Below are positions 1 to 12,227 of a stretch of DNA of 64,000 nt, in pieces (positions within the stretch are counted from its first letter, which is position 1; the number at the start of each line of letters is the position of its first letter). Origin of the DNA: Paraspadella gotoi. Lineage: Eukaryota > Chaetognatha. The position numbers and the translations under genes are program-made. Location of the stretch: the NCBI GenBank assembly GCA_051294375.1, contig CM119265.1, positions 28,240,260 to 28,304,259 of the forward strand. Direction: 5' to 3'. The notes under the pieces are model-generated. The model searched no databases, was not told the origin of the DNA, and worked only from the letters and a program-made list of their open reading frames with translations.

Positions 1-373
1 AACCTAAGCAGATGTCCGGCAATATTTTCTAAAAGTTCCCCTTTTCTGTTCATTGATCACTTAACTTTATTTTAAACATATTATAAAAACGAGGCGCTTT
101 GAGAAAAGAGAGCCCGTTTCATTTCCCTACTGCGGAGTCCTCCTTCTTAAAATTTACCTTTGAATTCGTTTTTTTTCCCTTTTTTTTTTTTGTCGGTCAG
201 AAAATTTCGAAAGCTTCACCCAAAGACGACAAAGCCGACGCCGGCGCCCGGCCGCCGGCCGCCAAGACCGCCAAAGCCAGAGGAGGAGGGGGAGGAGGAG
301 GAGGAGGGAAGATTTTTTTTTTTTCTTCTTCTTTTTTTTTTTTTTTTTTTCATCGTTGTCATTTTTTTTTCAG

Positions 374-3300
374 CTCCAAAAACGAAAAAAGAAATTTGCG
401 GTTATCAAGACACCATTGCTGTTGTTAGGAGGTGAGTTATGGAGTAAATTATGTAAAAGAGATCAATGTTTGATTGGTTATATAAATAATTAAATTAATA
501 AACGAATTAATAAATAGATAAATATTGGTATCGTTTTCTAAACAGATTCGCGGAAGTCACTTATCTGCAAAATAAATTTGGCGACACTTACACTTTTCCG
601 AGAGTCCTGGTTCTCTCTACGAACATACGTAAGGTAATTGTTAAATGATTTTCTTTTCTTTATTCTCTTTTAATTTATTAAATTTATTTAATTTATTTAT
701 AAAATAAATTGTTTAAAAATCCAAAGGGCGAATACCTTCACCGAGTTTTACATCAGGGAGAAAACTTTTTGCTGATAAAATACGATTATCAAACTCCGTT
801 GCTTGATCTGTGCAAGTGAGTCTATTTTATATACAAAAGTTTTAAATTTATTTTAAATGAAAATATTTAAAATTTTGTTTAATACGAGTAAATCCTATTA
901 ACTTATGTATATTTTTTTAAAAAAGGTTAATCGAAGCGGCGTTAGAGAATTTACGCCGCGGGCGGCCAAAGCTCAGTCTCTATTCGCCTTTTTTGTCAAA
1001 GGTGAGTCAGTATTAGACAGTCACAACTTAATTCATTTCACAACTTAATTCATTTCACAAGTTAATTCATGTCACAATTTAAGTCATGTTACAACTTAAT
1101 TCATGTTACAACTGAATTCATGTCACAACTTAATTCATTTCACAACTTAATTCCTGTCAAAACTTAATTCATGTCAATTTAAGTATAAATAAAATTATAT
1201 TATGGCAGTTGCAATGCCATAAGGTACCATGAGGTACCCTGTGGGAAGCGTGAGGACGGCCGAAAACCGCATCGGGGGCATGGAAAACCCCCAAGCCTGG
1301 TTCCAAGCCCAGAACCCATTCCATGGCTGCTAAAGCGTTAAAGAAGTTGCGGATAACACTTTTCAACCCACTTTCAACCCACGCTTTACCAAAAGTTCAA
1401 GTCAAATCCAGTGAATTGAAGTAAATTCTAGTGTAAAATTTAATTAATTGGAATCATTTTTTAAAAAAAGTGTAGGCAATATTCTNNNNNNNNNNTAAAC
1501 TAGGAAAGGGAACCTAAGCACTGTAAGCAGATATTTTCTAAAAGTTCCCCTTTTCTGTTCATTGATCACTTAACTTTATTTTAAACATATTATAACCTTA
1601 TTTTTTATAAAATTTTTAGCCTAACCTCTTACCTTTTTTTAATCTTAGACATAACCCTTTAATTTTAACCTAACCTAAATCTTGATAACTAACCATAAAA
1701 AGATGAGAATCAGGGCTTGTTGGGAATTCACTTGTAATATTATATAATTTGGGTTTATGTTTGGCCCAGATTCAAAAATGCAAAGTTTTTAAAAAAATAT
1801 AAGGCATAAGGTTTTCAGCCCCAGTTAATTTTTTTTAAATTAAAGTTGGACATTGGGATTAAAAATTAGTGTAGTGATAAAGCTAGTCATTAGGATTACG
1901 AATTAAGCAAGTGATTAGAGTTAAAGATTAATATAATAATAAAAATTAAAATTAAAGTCCAGCATAAAGAAACAAAAACGAGGCGCTTTGAGAAAAGAGA
2001 GCCCGTTTCATTTCCCTACTGCGGAGTCCTCCTTCTTAAAATTTACCTTTGAATTCGTTTTTTTTCCCTTTTTTTTTGTCGGTCAGAAAATTTCGAAAGC
2101 TTCACCCAAAGACGACAAAGCCGACGCCGGCGCCCGGGCCGCCGGCCGCCAAGACCGCCAAAGCCAGAGGAGGAGGGGGAGGAGGAGGAGGAGGAGGGGA
2201 CGTCAACAAAGTGAGGCCGGATTCGCCGGAAACGTGGCGCGCCCGGCGCCGGAGAAACGTGAAACCCTGGGCGCAAAAGCCGCCCGTTTATAATCCTGAG
2301 AAGATCAGGGAAAAATTGGAAAAGCATCTCGAGATCAGTGAGGAAGGAAGCGGCACAACAAGTCGTAGGGACAGGGAAGATGACAGGGATCGCAGTGGGA
2401 GGTGCCCAGCCAATGTTTGACAGGAAGGGGAGAGTCGTGCCGCTACTGGCCCCGAGAAAGGGAGAAGGGGAGGGAAGGAAGAGTAACGAGGGGAAGGGGA
2501 AGGGAGAAAAGGAAAAGGAAGAAGGGTAGGGGGAAAGGAAGAAGGGGAGGGAGGAAAGTAAAAAGGAAGGGGAGAGGGAGGAAGTGGGACCAGGGGAGGG
2601 GAAGGCGCAGGAGGAGAAGGGCCGGTACATCAGGACAAGGGGAGGGAGGAGAGGACCATGGAGTAATGGACCCTGAAGAGCAGGAAGAGTACAAAGGGGA
2701 AGGGGAAGGAGGAAGGGGACAGGGGAGGGAGAAAGACATAGAGAAGGGGAGGGAGGGAAAGCGCACGGCATAGGGGAGGGAGTGATAGGGAGGTAAAGGG
2801 AGAAGGGGTTTCTAGGGGAGAGATAGGGGAAAGGGGAAGGGGACGGCGACGCACAGGGAGGAGCGGCCTGAAGAGGGAGGAAAGGAGAATGGGGACCAAG
2901 GGAGGTACAGAGTCAAGATCACGCACGTTCATGGGAGGGAGGGAGGAAAGGGGAAAGAGAAAGGGGAGGGAGAAGAGGAAAAGACGAAGGAGGAGGGAAG
3001 GAAAGGAGAAATGAGGGAGGAAGAGTAAGGGAGGGAGAGGGAGGAAAGGGGAATAGGGGCGCGAAATACATGGGAGAATGCGGAGGAGAGAGAGATTATA
3101 GGGAGTGGAAGGAACCGAGAAAAAGGGATCGGAGGAAGTAGGTAAAGGGGAAGGGGAGGGAGAGCGATTTACTGAGGAAAGGCATGAATCAGTGGCGAAT
3201 GGTGAAGAAAAGGTGAAACGGACAAGGGGAGGAGGAAGGAGGAACAGACGAGAAAAAGCCGGGGAACGATTATGGGAAGGTGTGGCACAGGAAGGTGGAA

Positions 3301-6300
3301 AGGCGTGTGTCGATCTGAAAACAGTTGAGCGAGGGAGATCAAAAGGTGTTACGGAAGAGAGGGAGAGAGGAGTAACCGGGGAAGGGGAGAAGGAGAGAAA
3401 TGCGAGAAAGGACAGATTATATTTGCATGGTAAGAGACTACGTTGTTGTCGGTTATTTTTGTTTGCAATGGCTCCTAATTTTTTTTCTATAACAAGACCA
3501 TTTTCTTGGTCTCGATTGGAAAGGGAGGAGGAGAGGGTAAGGGAAAAGGAGAGAGCCAGGAGGAGGCATATTATGGATATGAGTATATTATTTGGGCGTA
3601 AGAGGTCGTCGGGCAATAAGGGGAGGAACCGGGAAAAAGCGGAAAGAGGAGGTTGATACATTATGATTTGATGTGAAAATGTCAATTAATGAAATTTAGC
3701 CTTCAAGGGACAAATTGTTCGTGGGAGAGTAGCGTATGTTAACCCCCAATAAGGGGACAAGGGCGCGAGATGTTATCTTTATTGAAAGCGGCCGGTTCTT
3801 GTTTCTAGTTCTAAAAAATGGATGGGAGGAGTTTTCCAAACCTACTAGGGAAGGCCTCTCCGCGGTTTGAATTTATTTTTATTTCTTATTTTTTAAATCC
3901 TTTTCCAAGTTCCTCTTGATTTTTTTCCGTTGTATTCTTTGGGAGGGAGGTAGGGAAGAGAAAGAGAAAGAGGAGAGAGAAAATAGCAGGGAAAAGAATA
4001 GAGAAAATGGTCTTTATATGTGAAAAATCAAGTATCGAATTTGGGACAAAAATATTTTTCTTTCCCTCAATGGCACCTCGTCCCTACATTGAACCAAGGC
4101 AAATCACGAGGTACTCCACGTCTGTCTCCACCTGGGCACTGGCAACCAGCTGAGAGGGACCCTACTATTTATGTTATTATGTTGTAAGAGGGAATGACGC
4201 ACACTAAAACCGAAGCACAAGCCTGTTTAAAGCCAGTCAGCTTTATTAATGTAAAACTGAACCCTTTGCCGATGACATTTTTACATGTTGGTTATATCCG
4301 GAGTTCAGTCTTACTACTCTATAAGCAGTTTTTACGTCTCCGCTTTTGAATTAACTAGACTAAGAGGCGTTTTCCGCCAGTACAAGGAAAGAGAAGAGGA
4401 TGACAGCGAAATTGACACTAAACTACCTCTGGACAGGCGTCGACATAACTTCTTATTCCTTTGTCATTTCTTTAAATCTTTCATAGTTTTGCTTATGCCA
4501 ACAATAATAACGTCGGCGTTGCTCACTCGAGAGTCTATTGTCATTTTTTATTTCACAGCCACTTCCAAAAACGAAAAAGAAAATTGCCAGTATTGACGGA
4601 TTATCACAAGACACCAAAATAATTGTCTGCTCTTGATTAGAAGATGGATGAGTGTAGTTACTATGAGTGTAAGATGTTAGTGGTATAGAAAGGTAAAATG
4701 AGTCAGTTGAGTTTGGATGTGTTATATAAATAGTAAGATTTTAATTCAGATATAGATCAGAGTAAAACCCTTGGAAAATCTTGTTACATATCTGAAATCA
4801 GATATATTCGGATTGTATTTCGAGCAAACCCAGCTTTTGTGCGAAACAAGTCACGTATTTCTCTCTTGACGCCAATCTTATAATTCACCTACATTTTTTG
4901 TTAAGGACGCTACAATTTTTTAAACTAAAACTCGTCAACTTACACTATTATTTTTTTCCCCGAAATGCTCGTGTGTATTCAGTACGAGCAAAAGACTAAG
5001 AGCTGACCTCGTCTTTGATGCCTGTAATCTAGGCATATAAACGTTAAGTGATAGAATTGTTAATAGTGGCACCGTTTCCTCATTTGCATTTATTCTCTTT
5101 AATAATCGTTGTTAATTAAATTTATTTATTTATTTATAATGACAGAATGACTGGCTTCTGTTCAATAAAATCAATAAGCGAATACCTTCACTGGCCGGGA
5201 GGAGGGGAGGTAATCATAAAATAGACAATCAGTGTGACGTAGAACAACTTTTGGCCTGATAAAACGATTTAGGGGTCATCTTCACTCACTCCGTTGTACT
5301 TGAATTTTATTATATAGTGTTGTTCTTCTTTATTTGTCGGTTTTCTTCCGGATCTATAGAAATGGACGACAGTTCCTCATTTTGAAATAACATAATCGTA
5401 GCTCAAATTTAACTCAATCTTCGGTTCATTCCAAATGGCAAACCATAAGATTAAGAAATTTTCTGTTTTTCGTCATTATATCTACCTGAGCGAACCGTAA
5501 ATCCCCATAAAGAATGAAAAAATAATAACATGAAGCGGAAAGGTCGGAATGATAACAAGTTTTTGATATATTTTGAGATAACTACGAAGAGAGAGAGAGG
5601 TAAGAATCACGAAAATGGAAAGAATGGAGGACGGCTGTCAGGCAGAAAGGAATTTTAAAAAATAATCAATTTTAAAATTCTTAGAAATTGGGACAGCCTC
5701 AGCGTTTAGAGCAGTGAGACTCGAAACAGTAAAGTAAGAGTGTTTCAGTACAGTCAGTATTCTGCCTTTTTTGTCAAGGTGAGTCAGATTTAAGACTAGT
5801 CACAACTTAATTTATTTCACAACTTAATTCATTTAACAATTTAATTCATGTCACAATTTAAGTCATGTTACAACTTAATTCATGTTACAACTTAATTAAT
5901 TTCACAACATAATTCATGTTACAACTTAATTCATGTCAAAAATAATACATGTCACAACTTAATTCCTGTCACAACTTAATTCATGTCAATTTAAGTATAA
6001 ATAAATAAAGGTACCACGAGGTACCCTGTGGGAAGCGTGAGGACGGCCGAAAACAGCCTCGGGGGCATGGAAAACCCTCAAGCCTGGTTCCAAGCCCAGA
6101 ACCCATTCCATGGCTGCTAAACCGTTAAAGAAGTTGCGGATAACACTTTTCAGCCCACTTAGCGCTTTACCAAAAGTTCAAGTCAAATCCAGTCAATTTA
6201 AGTAAATTTCAGTGTAAAATTCAATTAATTGGAATCATTTTTTTTAAAAATGTAGGCAAGATTCTAATCAAAAGGTAAAGAGAGATAAACCTTAACAGTA

Positions 6301-6327
6301 ATTCAATAATTCACTTCTTACCTCCGC

Positions 6328-6369
<42 letters not shown>

Positions 6370-7435
6370 CAGGGCGGACCCGGTCACTGCTTCCTCGCCC
6401 AAAAGATGGTCTTGACTCCCCAAAAGTTAGAGAGGAACGATGCAGCGGCGAAGGCGTTGAAAAAGTTTTGGTGGGTAAGTTTGAATCGGGGGAGAGAAAA
6501 TAAAAAAGAGAGTAAGGCACAGTTATGAGAGGTAAAGCGAACGGCAGTGGTAAGTTGTAGATTAAATTGGTACTACTAATTTACTGATCAATTAATAAAG
6601 TCCAATGCAATAACTCGCCAACTTATTCATTTTTATTTTGATTTTTTTTATCATTAATTCATTCATTCATTCATTCTTTCGTTTATTAATTCCCACTTAC
6701 GTCTACTTTTATTAATAATTAATAATTAATAATTAATAATTTCATTTATTGATTAGTGGAATTCACCATCAAGTTATTCATCAATTGACTCAATTCCATC
6801 TCAGAACGTGAGTGGGGGAGCTGATGGTCCAAAGCGCTTCCTTCTGGCGAAGTTTGTCGAGTCTAACTTCATGGGCTGCTTTGTCACTGGAAGGCAACGA
6901 GGCAAGGCAAAGAAGCTGATGGTCGATTTGCAAGATTCGGTGAAACCGCAATGCACGTTTGTCTCTCTTCGCCGTTGGACATTGAGGGGGGCCCGGGTGA
7001 GAGAGAGAGAAGAGAGAGAGAGAGGAGAGAGAGAGAAGAAGAGAGAGAGAGAGAGAGAGAAAGGATAAAGGTTGAATGAGTGAAGAGAGTCTTGGACAAT
7101 TTGTTTATGTTATAATAGCTTAAAACTAAATCGTTTTTAATAACTTATTTAACTATCCTTCTCTCTCTCGTCTGCTCTCTCTCTTCTCTCTCTCTGCTCT
7201 CTCTCTGTTTGTCTGCTCCGCTTGCCGCTCCGCTGCGCTCTCTTCTTCTTCCTCCGCTTGTCTTCCCTCCCTTTCTCCTCCTCGTCTCGATCTCCCTCCC
7301 CCAGATTTCGACATCTACCAGTTATACTTCGACGCTCGAATCTACAAAGCATGGAAGAGACAACGCCTGATGCGAACGCCTGGCTTTCACATCCTCAACG
7401 ATGACGGCGTCGTGGAAGAAGTCGGCGCCGCCTGA
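374..7435 (+). CDS. Multi-exon gene, product not recognised (gene A)
   Basis: Seven exons with AG/GT borders join without a phase conflict: 374-431, 546-633, 727-815, 926-1001, 6373-6474, 6805-6996 and 7322-7435, ending in TGA at 7433-7435. They give about 239 residues. Recognisable stretches are FAEVTYLQNKFGDTYTFPRV, GEYLHRVLHQGENFLLIKYD, LIEAALENLRRGRPKLSLY, KRFLLAKFVESNFMGCFVTG and a basic end with IYKAWKRQRLMRTPGF. No signal peptide or membrane segment is seen, so a soluble protein is likely. I know no family for it. The 5.4-kb intron 1002-6372 holds a purine-rich repeat and a decayed copy of the gene's own exons. The first exon needs an upstream partner ending in phase 1; the exon at 2087-2337 fits but lies downstream, so the local order is probably wrong or duplicated. 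The link between exons 926-1001 and 6373-6474 is inference from phase only. Confidence 0.5.
1015..1180 (+). repeat. 17-bp minisatellite, acaacttaattcatgtc type
   Basis: About ten degenerate copies of a 16-17 bp unit (cacaacttaattcattt / atgtcacaatttaagtc) follow the exon ending at 1001. The same array occurs at about 5805-5990 after the decayed exon copies. Confidence 0.8.
1205..1440 (+). repeat. Non-coding segment shared with 6008-6240
   Basis: A GC-richer segment with two KpnI-like ggtacc motifs, followed by gaggacggccgaaaac and attccatggctgctaaa, is nearly identical at 6008-6240. It is better preserved than the exons between the two copies. It has no open frame of note. It could be a functional non-coding element, a repeat, or simply part of the larger duplication. 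Confidence 0.7.
2087..2337 (+). CDS. Probable 5' coding exon of gene A (displaced or duplicated)
   Basis: A T-rich tract and CAG precede an open stretch ending at a GTGAGG donor. It encodes a Pro/Ala/Lys-rich segment, a run of about ten Gly (GGA/GGG codons), then a more ordinary sequence with VKPWAQKPPVYNPEKIREKL. It ends in phase 1, exactly what the exon at 374-431 requires. A truncated copy lies at 99-307, where the Gly tract is cut off and joined directly to a poly(T) acceptor. Function unknown. Confidence 0.45.
2420..3660 (+). repeat. Purine-only G-rich tract (GGGAAGGGGAGGGAGG-like)
   Basis: About 1.2 kb in which the plus strand is almost entirely G and A, with many GGGGAGGG runs; it fades out at about 3420-3650. 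It lies in the large intron of gene A. Long open frames on both strands follow from the biased composition and are not believed. Such mirror-symmetric purine tracts can form triplex or G-quadruplex DNA; this is established for such sequences but not shown here. Confidence 0.85.
4560..6260 (+). pseudogene. Decayed copy of gene A exons and flanks
   Basis: The segment parallels 370-1485 in order: cttccaaaaacgaaaaag at 4563 matches the exon at 374; gcgaataccttcac at 5173 matches the exon at 727; ttttttgtcaaggtgagtcag near 5768 matches the end and donor of the exon at 926-1001; then the 17-mer array and the ggtacc segment follow. The exon portions carry deletions and substitutions and no longer read through, so this copy looks non-coding. 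Confidence 0.6.
6325..6372 (+). repeat. (CT)n serving as polypyrimidine tract
   Basis: An uninterrupted (CT)n run of about 35 bp ends in CCCTCCAG, the acceptor of the gene A exon at 6373. The matching (GA)n run at 6997-7066 begins inside the donor (GTGAGAGAGA) of the exon ending at 6996. Confidence 0.7.
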
Positions 7436-9138
7436 TTTATAATCCAGAGGCCCCGCCTGCTTCTCCCCAAGCGGTTCCGCCTGATTGATAACTAAAGGCA
7501 CCGCCTGATTAATTGAATGAAGCCGTCTGAATCCTTTTTAAAGAAATAAGATCTGCTGCCTGATTTTGCATCGCTGTCTTATTCATCGTTTTCTATAGCC
7601 ATATCCAAAAATACCGCCTGATAGTCTCATATGTTGGACCTCTATCAAGCGCCTTCTAATCTCCATGATTGCTTACTTGTTATCCTCGTGCTTGGTAAAT
7701 TGTTTTCCTTGGCCAAGCGCCGGACCATTAAACTAAAAGACGCAAAAAATAGCTTTCAATGCTCATTAGGCTTTTAAAATAATTAACTATATACAGAAGA
7801 AGCATTATAGTATTATTATTGACCAAATACAATCAAAACGACTTACGCCATAAAATTAATTCATTTTTTCATCAGATATAATACATTTTTTGGGATATAA
7901 TATATATAATATATATAATACATTTTTGGGGAGATAATCGCAGGTTCATGAACTATAACTGACCTCATTCGTTTATTTGGGAAATTTGTCGATTCAGAAA
8001 CCAACTTTGCGCTACTTAAAAAAATGTCATAAGAGGGAAAGAAAGTTTATGTACGTATTTTGTGTTATCCAAACTTTTGGATTCATTTGATATATGAATA
8101 TAAAAGTGGTGAGTCAAATACTATCTTTCTAAACAGAAATATTTATCCTGCCACTCTGTTAATATCGAGTTGAAAATCATGTTTTTCCTTTTTTTTAATT
8201 TATTTTATTTAGTAATGCAATCATATGAAAATAAAACATTTTTTCATATCTGACCAGTTTTGTTTTTTTTTTACTTTTGTACTTTGCATGTTTAATTAAT
8301 TCACAACCAATAATCGTTCATTATCATTTAATAAACAAAGAATACAACAATTTATGTTATTGATTGGAATAACTAGACTTTTAGTTTCAGGCAAAAAATA
8401 AGAGATTTACGAGTTGTGAAAAAATTGTCAAAGTTGAATTTCAATACACAAAAAAATATATTAATAACTATATTCAAAAATTTGTACAATCAAAGTACAC
8501 AGAATGTGTTTCATGTAAGTTGCAATTGGAAATATAAACTAATAGTCCATTCGGCAGCCTGCCCTCTTCCATCATATAAAGTTGTTTTAGTCTCCAAAAA
8601 TCCTTGTTGCAATTATGTTTTCAGTGAAAATATAGGTCAATTTTTAAAGTGCATAGAGACAAAAATAGGTCACTATACTTTGCTGCCTTTAATAAAATTC
8701 TAGGGCCGGATCAAAACAAATTTATTCAGTGTTAATGTTAAACTTTTTAAAAATCACTTTTGTATTTAAAAGTATTTATGGTAGGAATCTAATTTAAGGA
8801 TGAAAGAAGTAGGCGTTTTTTTCACAAAGCGCCACATTTTAGTTTCAATTTAGAATTTAGTTAGGATGAGTATGAGGAGGATGAGAATCGAGTTAGACTA
8901 CGGAAAAGGTTAGAGGTTAGACAACGGATAAGGTTAGAGGTTAGACAAAGGATAAGGTTAGAGGTTCTTTCTCCCAATCTTCACTTTAGGTTAGAGGTTA
9001 GATTACTGATTTGGTTAGAGATTTAATTATGGGTTTGGGTTTTGGGTTAAAGGATAATGTTTGGGAATCGGGTTTAGTATTTGGGAAAAGAGTATGGTTA
9101 AATATTTGGGTTGAAGAGACAGTAATTATTGTATTATT

Positions 9139-9177
<39 letters not shown>

Positions 9178-9784
9178 TGTATATAGCTCAGTCCACCATA
9201 CATCCCCCTCCCCTCAGGAGAAGTCTGTTGCGCCACTTCAGTGAATTGTTGGTGGAAAGTTGAAAGTGTTGTTTTTGCTGTTGTGTTCGGATTTTGAGCT
9301 CAACAATGAAGAGACAGTAATGATTGTTGTGAATTAGTGACAGAACCGTTCAATATAAGCTGTCTCTGAGCTTCCGATCAGGCTGTAACACCGTGTTAGG
9401 GTTGGGCTCCCGTCCCTCTTAATTGCTAGACGACCAGCGGGCTAGAACCCCGGACTTTAGGGGTGGGTAATAATAAATTTCAAAGATATTTTATTATTTA
9501 TAAGATTTTATAATATTATTTTTAACTTTGCCTTTACTTAGTTGAGAGAATCATAAAAATTCAGCATAAAAGTTAATGAAAAGGACAGCAATAAAAACTA
9601 ATTAACATGTAATATTTTTCAAAAAAATTCTTCTTGCAGAATTAAATACGAACCAAAATTAATCAAGTTNNNNNNNNNNCTCTCTCTCTCTCTCTCTCTC
9701 TCTCTGTTTCTGTGTCTCTTTCCATCAATTCATCATTTCCTTTTCATAATTTTCATATTTTTCTTTCATTTTTCATACCAAAAA
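7436..9784. other. Intergenic, AT-rich
   Basis: Between gene A and the membrane-protein gene. It holds a 24-bp minisatellite (ggttagaggttagacaacg type) at about 8875-9010, an (ATT)n microsatellite at 9132-9173, a ten-N gap at 9670-9679 and (CT)n at 9680-9706. An AT-rich 95-codon open stretch at 8416-8703 resembles nothing I know and has no splice or regulatory support. A GC-richer stretch at 9350-9470 may be a short dispersed element. Confidence 0.6.
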
Positions 9785-12227
9785 ATGAATTTCTCAAAAT
9801 GGGTGCCTTTCGTTTTTGTCATTGTCAATGTTGCAGATGTTGTTACTGATCTTAGAACAACATCGATCTTCAGCGGAAAAAGATTCAAGGGAATGAAATA
9901 TATTGGAATCGCGATGGGCGTTGTACTCTTAATTCACGCTACTGTATCGACCGCCTTTGTTTGGCGACATTTATCAAGAGACGCGTCTAATTATCCTCGC
10001 CTATGGAATGGATTTTGGCGCAAGGTCGCAACTATTAGCTTGTGCTGCATGGGTTTAGGCAATACAGTCGTTTCTCTTGATAACCAAATGGATATTTTTC
10101 AGATAAGATTCACCCAGAGTTCAGAGTCCAAAGCGATGCCCGGCAAAAACGTTTTTGTTTCGTCTCTCGATTTGCTTCATCTATTGCTAGAGTCCTTTCC
10201 GCAGATCTTGCTTCAAGCCGCAGCAATTTTTATTTCTTGGACAAGCGGGACAACCAAGTTTTGTTTTCCACAAGATGGCAAAGACCCCAACCTGAAAAAC
10301 TATACCCTGTTTGAAGAAAATTCTGAAGGAATATTGACTGAATCAATAGATAAGTGCACTTGTCAAAGAAAAGTAATAAAGTATATGATTTTTCTTTATA
10401 CGTGCAGCTGGCCCTTGGACAATTATGACACTTTGGCTTCTTTCATGCTTTCCACCATTGGGCTGGCATCTTTGGCAGCGACTTCGCGGAAACGAACTGC
10501 AAATTTAACAACCATTGATGTGTTAGGAGTTTTTCAAGGAGTTGTTGGAATCGCATTCAATCTTCTGTTTTTATATATTTGGGCTTTGAAATACTCACTC
10601 TGGATCTCTTTCATCACACCCTTGGTTCTTTTCAGAGTTTTCACAGTTTCTGAATTATGCAATCACATCAGTATTTTAATATTTTCAGGGTTACAAAGTA
10701 ATAACATTAAACAATTGCAAAAAAAAATAATAAGCAGAAAAAATATATTATTTGCTCCCTATTTTGTAATGACAGTCTGGAATGTACTGTGGGTTTCTAC
10801 ATTTTTTCATGTAGATAAAATATACAGGATCAAGTCTCACAACAAACAAGAGGAATGGATCCAAATTTCTGATTTTGATTCCCCAAGATGGGAATTATTT
10901 GACATCATAAAGAAATACTGGTATGGTATGTCCTTTGCTATAAACTTAAATACAGTATAAATTTTTTTTCTAAATTTATTTTTTTTAAAGGTATAACATA
11001 GAGGGTGATCTCCATTGTTACCAAACAAAAGGTTTTACAGATCACGAAAGATGGAACAGATTGCTACCAATTAAACTAATTAAGTCATGTGAGACCCTGA
11101 AAAGACTGTATCCTTTTGTTGAAATTCTGGATAATGGGATCTCATTTAAGCTCGGCAATTACAAAATTCTGGAACCACAACATTCTACAATTCTATGGAT
11201 GTTACTCATTGATTTTCTTTTAGGAATTTGCTACATTTCATACTTTTTGGTTCAAAGAAAGCTAGTGATGAAATTTCTGATATTTTTTATCACAGCAATT
11301 GGGCCGCTGATAACTATCTGCATAAATATTCATGCGACACAATTGCACGATATAGCTACCAATGAATCTGGATTATTTCAATGCTTACTCCCATATTGTT
11401 TAAAAAATATGAATTATAAATTACTATTTGCATCAAAAATAAATACCTACCAAAGTTTTAATCTATTTACTAATTTTGCATACACTTGTATGATATCAAT
11501 CTTTTTAATTTTATTTTTAGAGGCATATGCCGGGAAAAAGCCAGGCTTTTTATCCCATAATGACAAAAAAATTATAGGATTAACCGGAGTAATAACTATA
11601 ATTCTTCCTGTTAGCGCTTGGCTTGGATTAGCTTCTGTAAATAATAGGAAAAAGATTGGAGCTGAAATTTGGTCCTGCTGCACTTCAGTCCCCTGGTATG
11701 TTCAACCCAAAATGTATTACTACAACCAGCTCGTATTGCTGCTAATGAAAACCGAGGTACATTTCTTATTTTCTAACATTTTTTTATATCCTATACCAGT
11801 TTGGATCTTTTTAATTTTGAGTAAAATTCTAAAAAATAAAAAGGTTCTTTTAAAAATGCTTTTCATAATGATGTCACTAATTTTGTTTTTTCTAAATTTG
11901 GGATTTAATAAATATTTTAAAAATCCGAGTTCAATTAAATACCAAGAATATCCTTGGCATTACGACCTTATTTATGGGGATGATGTCAGGCTCTCTTTGC
12001 TTTCGACTCTTTCGCCGGCTGAATCCCCAAACTTCATTTATTTTGAAAGAATTTTACAAGAATTGTACATGCGAACAGTGGGAGACGTTGATCTCCCGCG
12101 GACTGACTGGATTTTTAATAATTTTTTAAAGGCAATCGATCGAGAAAGCTTCTACAGCTATGACATATTAAACGTACTGTTTATGTTTATCCCAGTCATG
12201 TTAGTTTTTTTAATTTTAGTTTATTAA
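9785..12227 (+). CDS. Multi-pass membrane protein, XK-related-like
   Basis: Two long exons: 9785-10920 and 10991-12227. The 70-bp intron is AT-rich and ends in TTTTTTTAAAG; the join reads KKYW-YNIEG. A stronger donor (GTATGT at 10926) paired with an acceptor at 11001 also stays in frame. About 790 residues. The first half has hydrophobic segments near residues 5-25, 38-60, 120-145, 200-230 and 250-290. The motifs NVADVVTDL and LLESFPQILLQ resemble the VGTD and FEAYPQLLLQ signatures of the XK/XKR family (plasma-membrane phospholipid scramblases and relatives). The second half has five to seven more hydrophobic segments and no clear family resemblance, which makes the protein about twice the usual XKR length. 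The start ATG lies just after a (CT)n tract and TTTTCATACCAAAA. A decayed copy lies in a BMP-gene intron at about 21.66-22.13 kb. The family call is tentative. Confidence 0.6.

Larger units (their letters stand above)
1..2210 (+). repeat. Local duplication around the 1486-1495 gap
   Basis: Positions 1-84 recur almost exactly at 1511-1594, and 85-305 recurs at about 1976-2190. Between them the second copy carries about 380 bp of extra AT-rich DNA (1595-1975). The ten-N gap lies between the copies. This could be two haplotypes or two overlapping contigs laid end to end, or a real short duplication. Confidence 0.7.

Noticed and set aside
2043-3685. Open frames of up to 351 codons (Ser/Leu/Pro-rich on minus, Arg/Gly/Lys on plus)
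   Set aside because: Pure-purine composition removes stop codons; no domain seen.
9350-9475. Possible tRNA-derived SINE (GGGGTTCTAGCCC on the minus strand resembles a B box)
   Set aside because: No A box at proper spacing and no cloverleaf could be drawn; no second copy seen.
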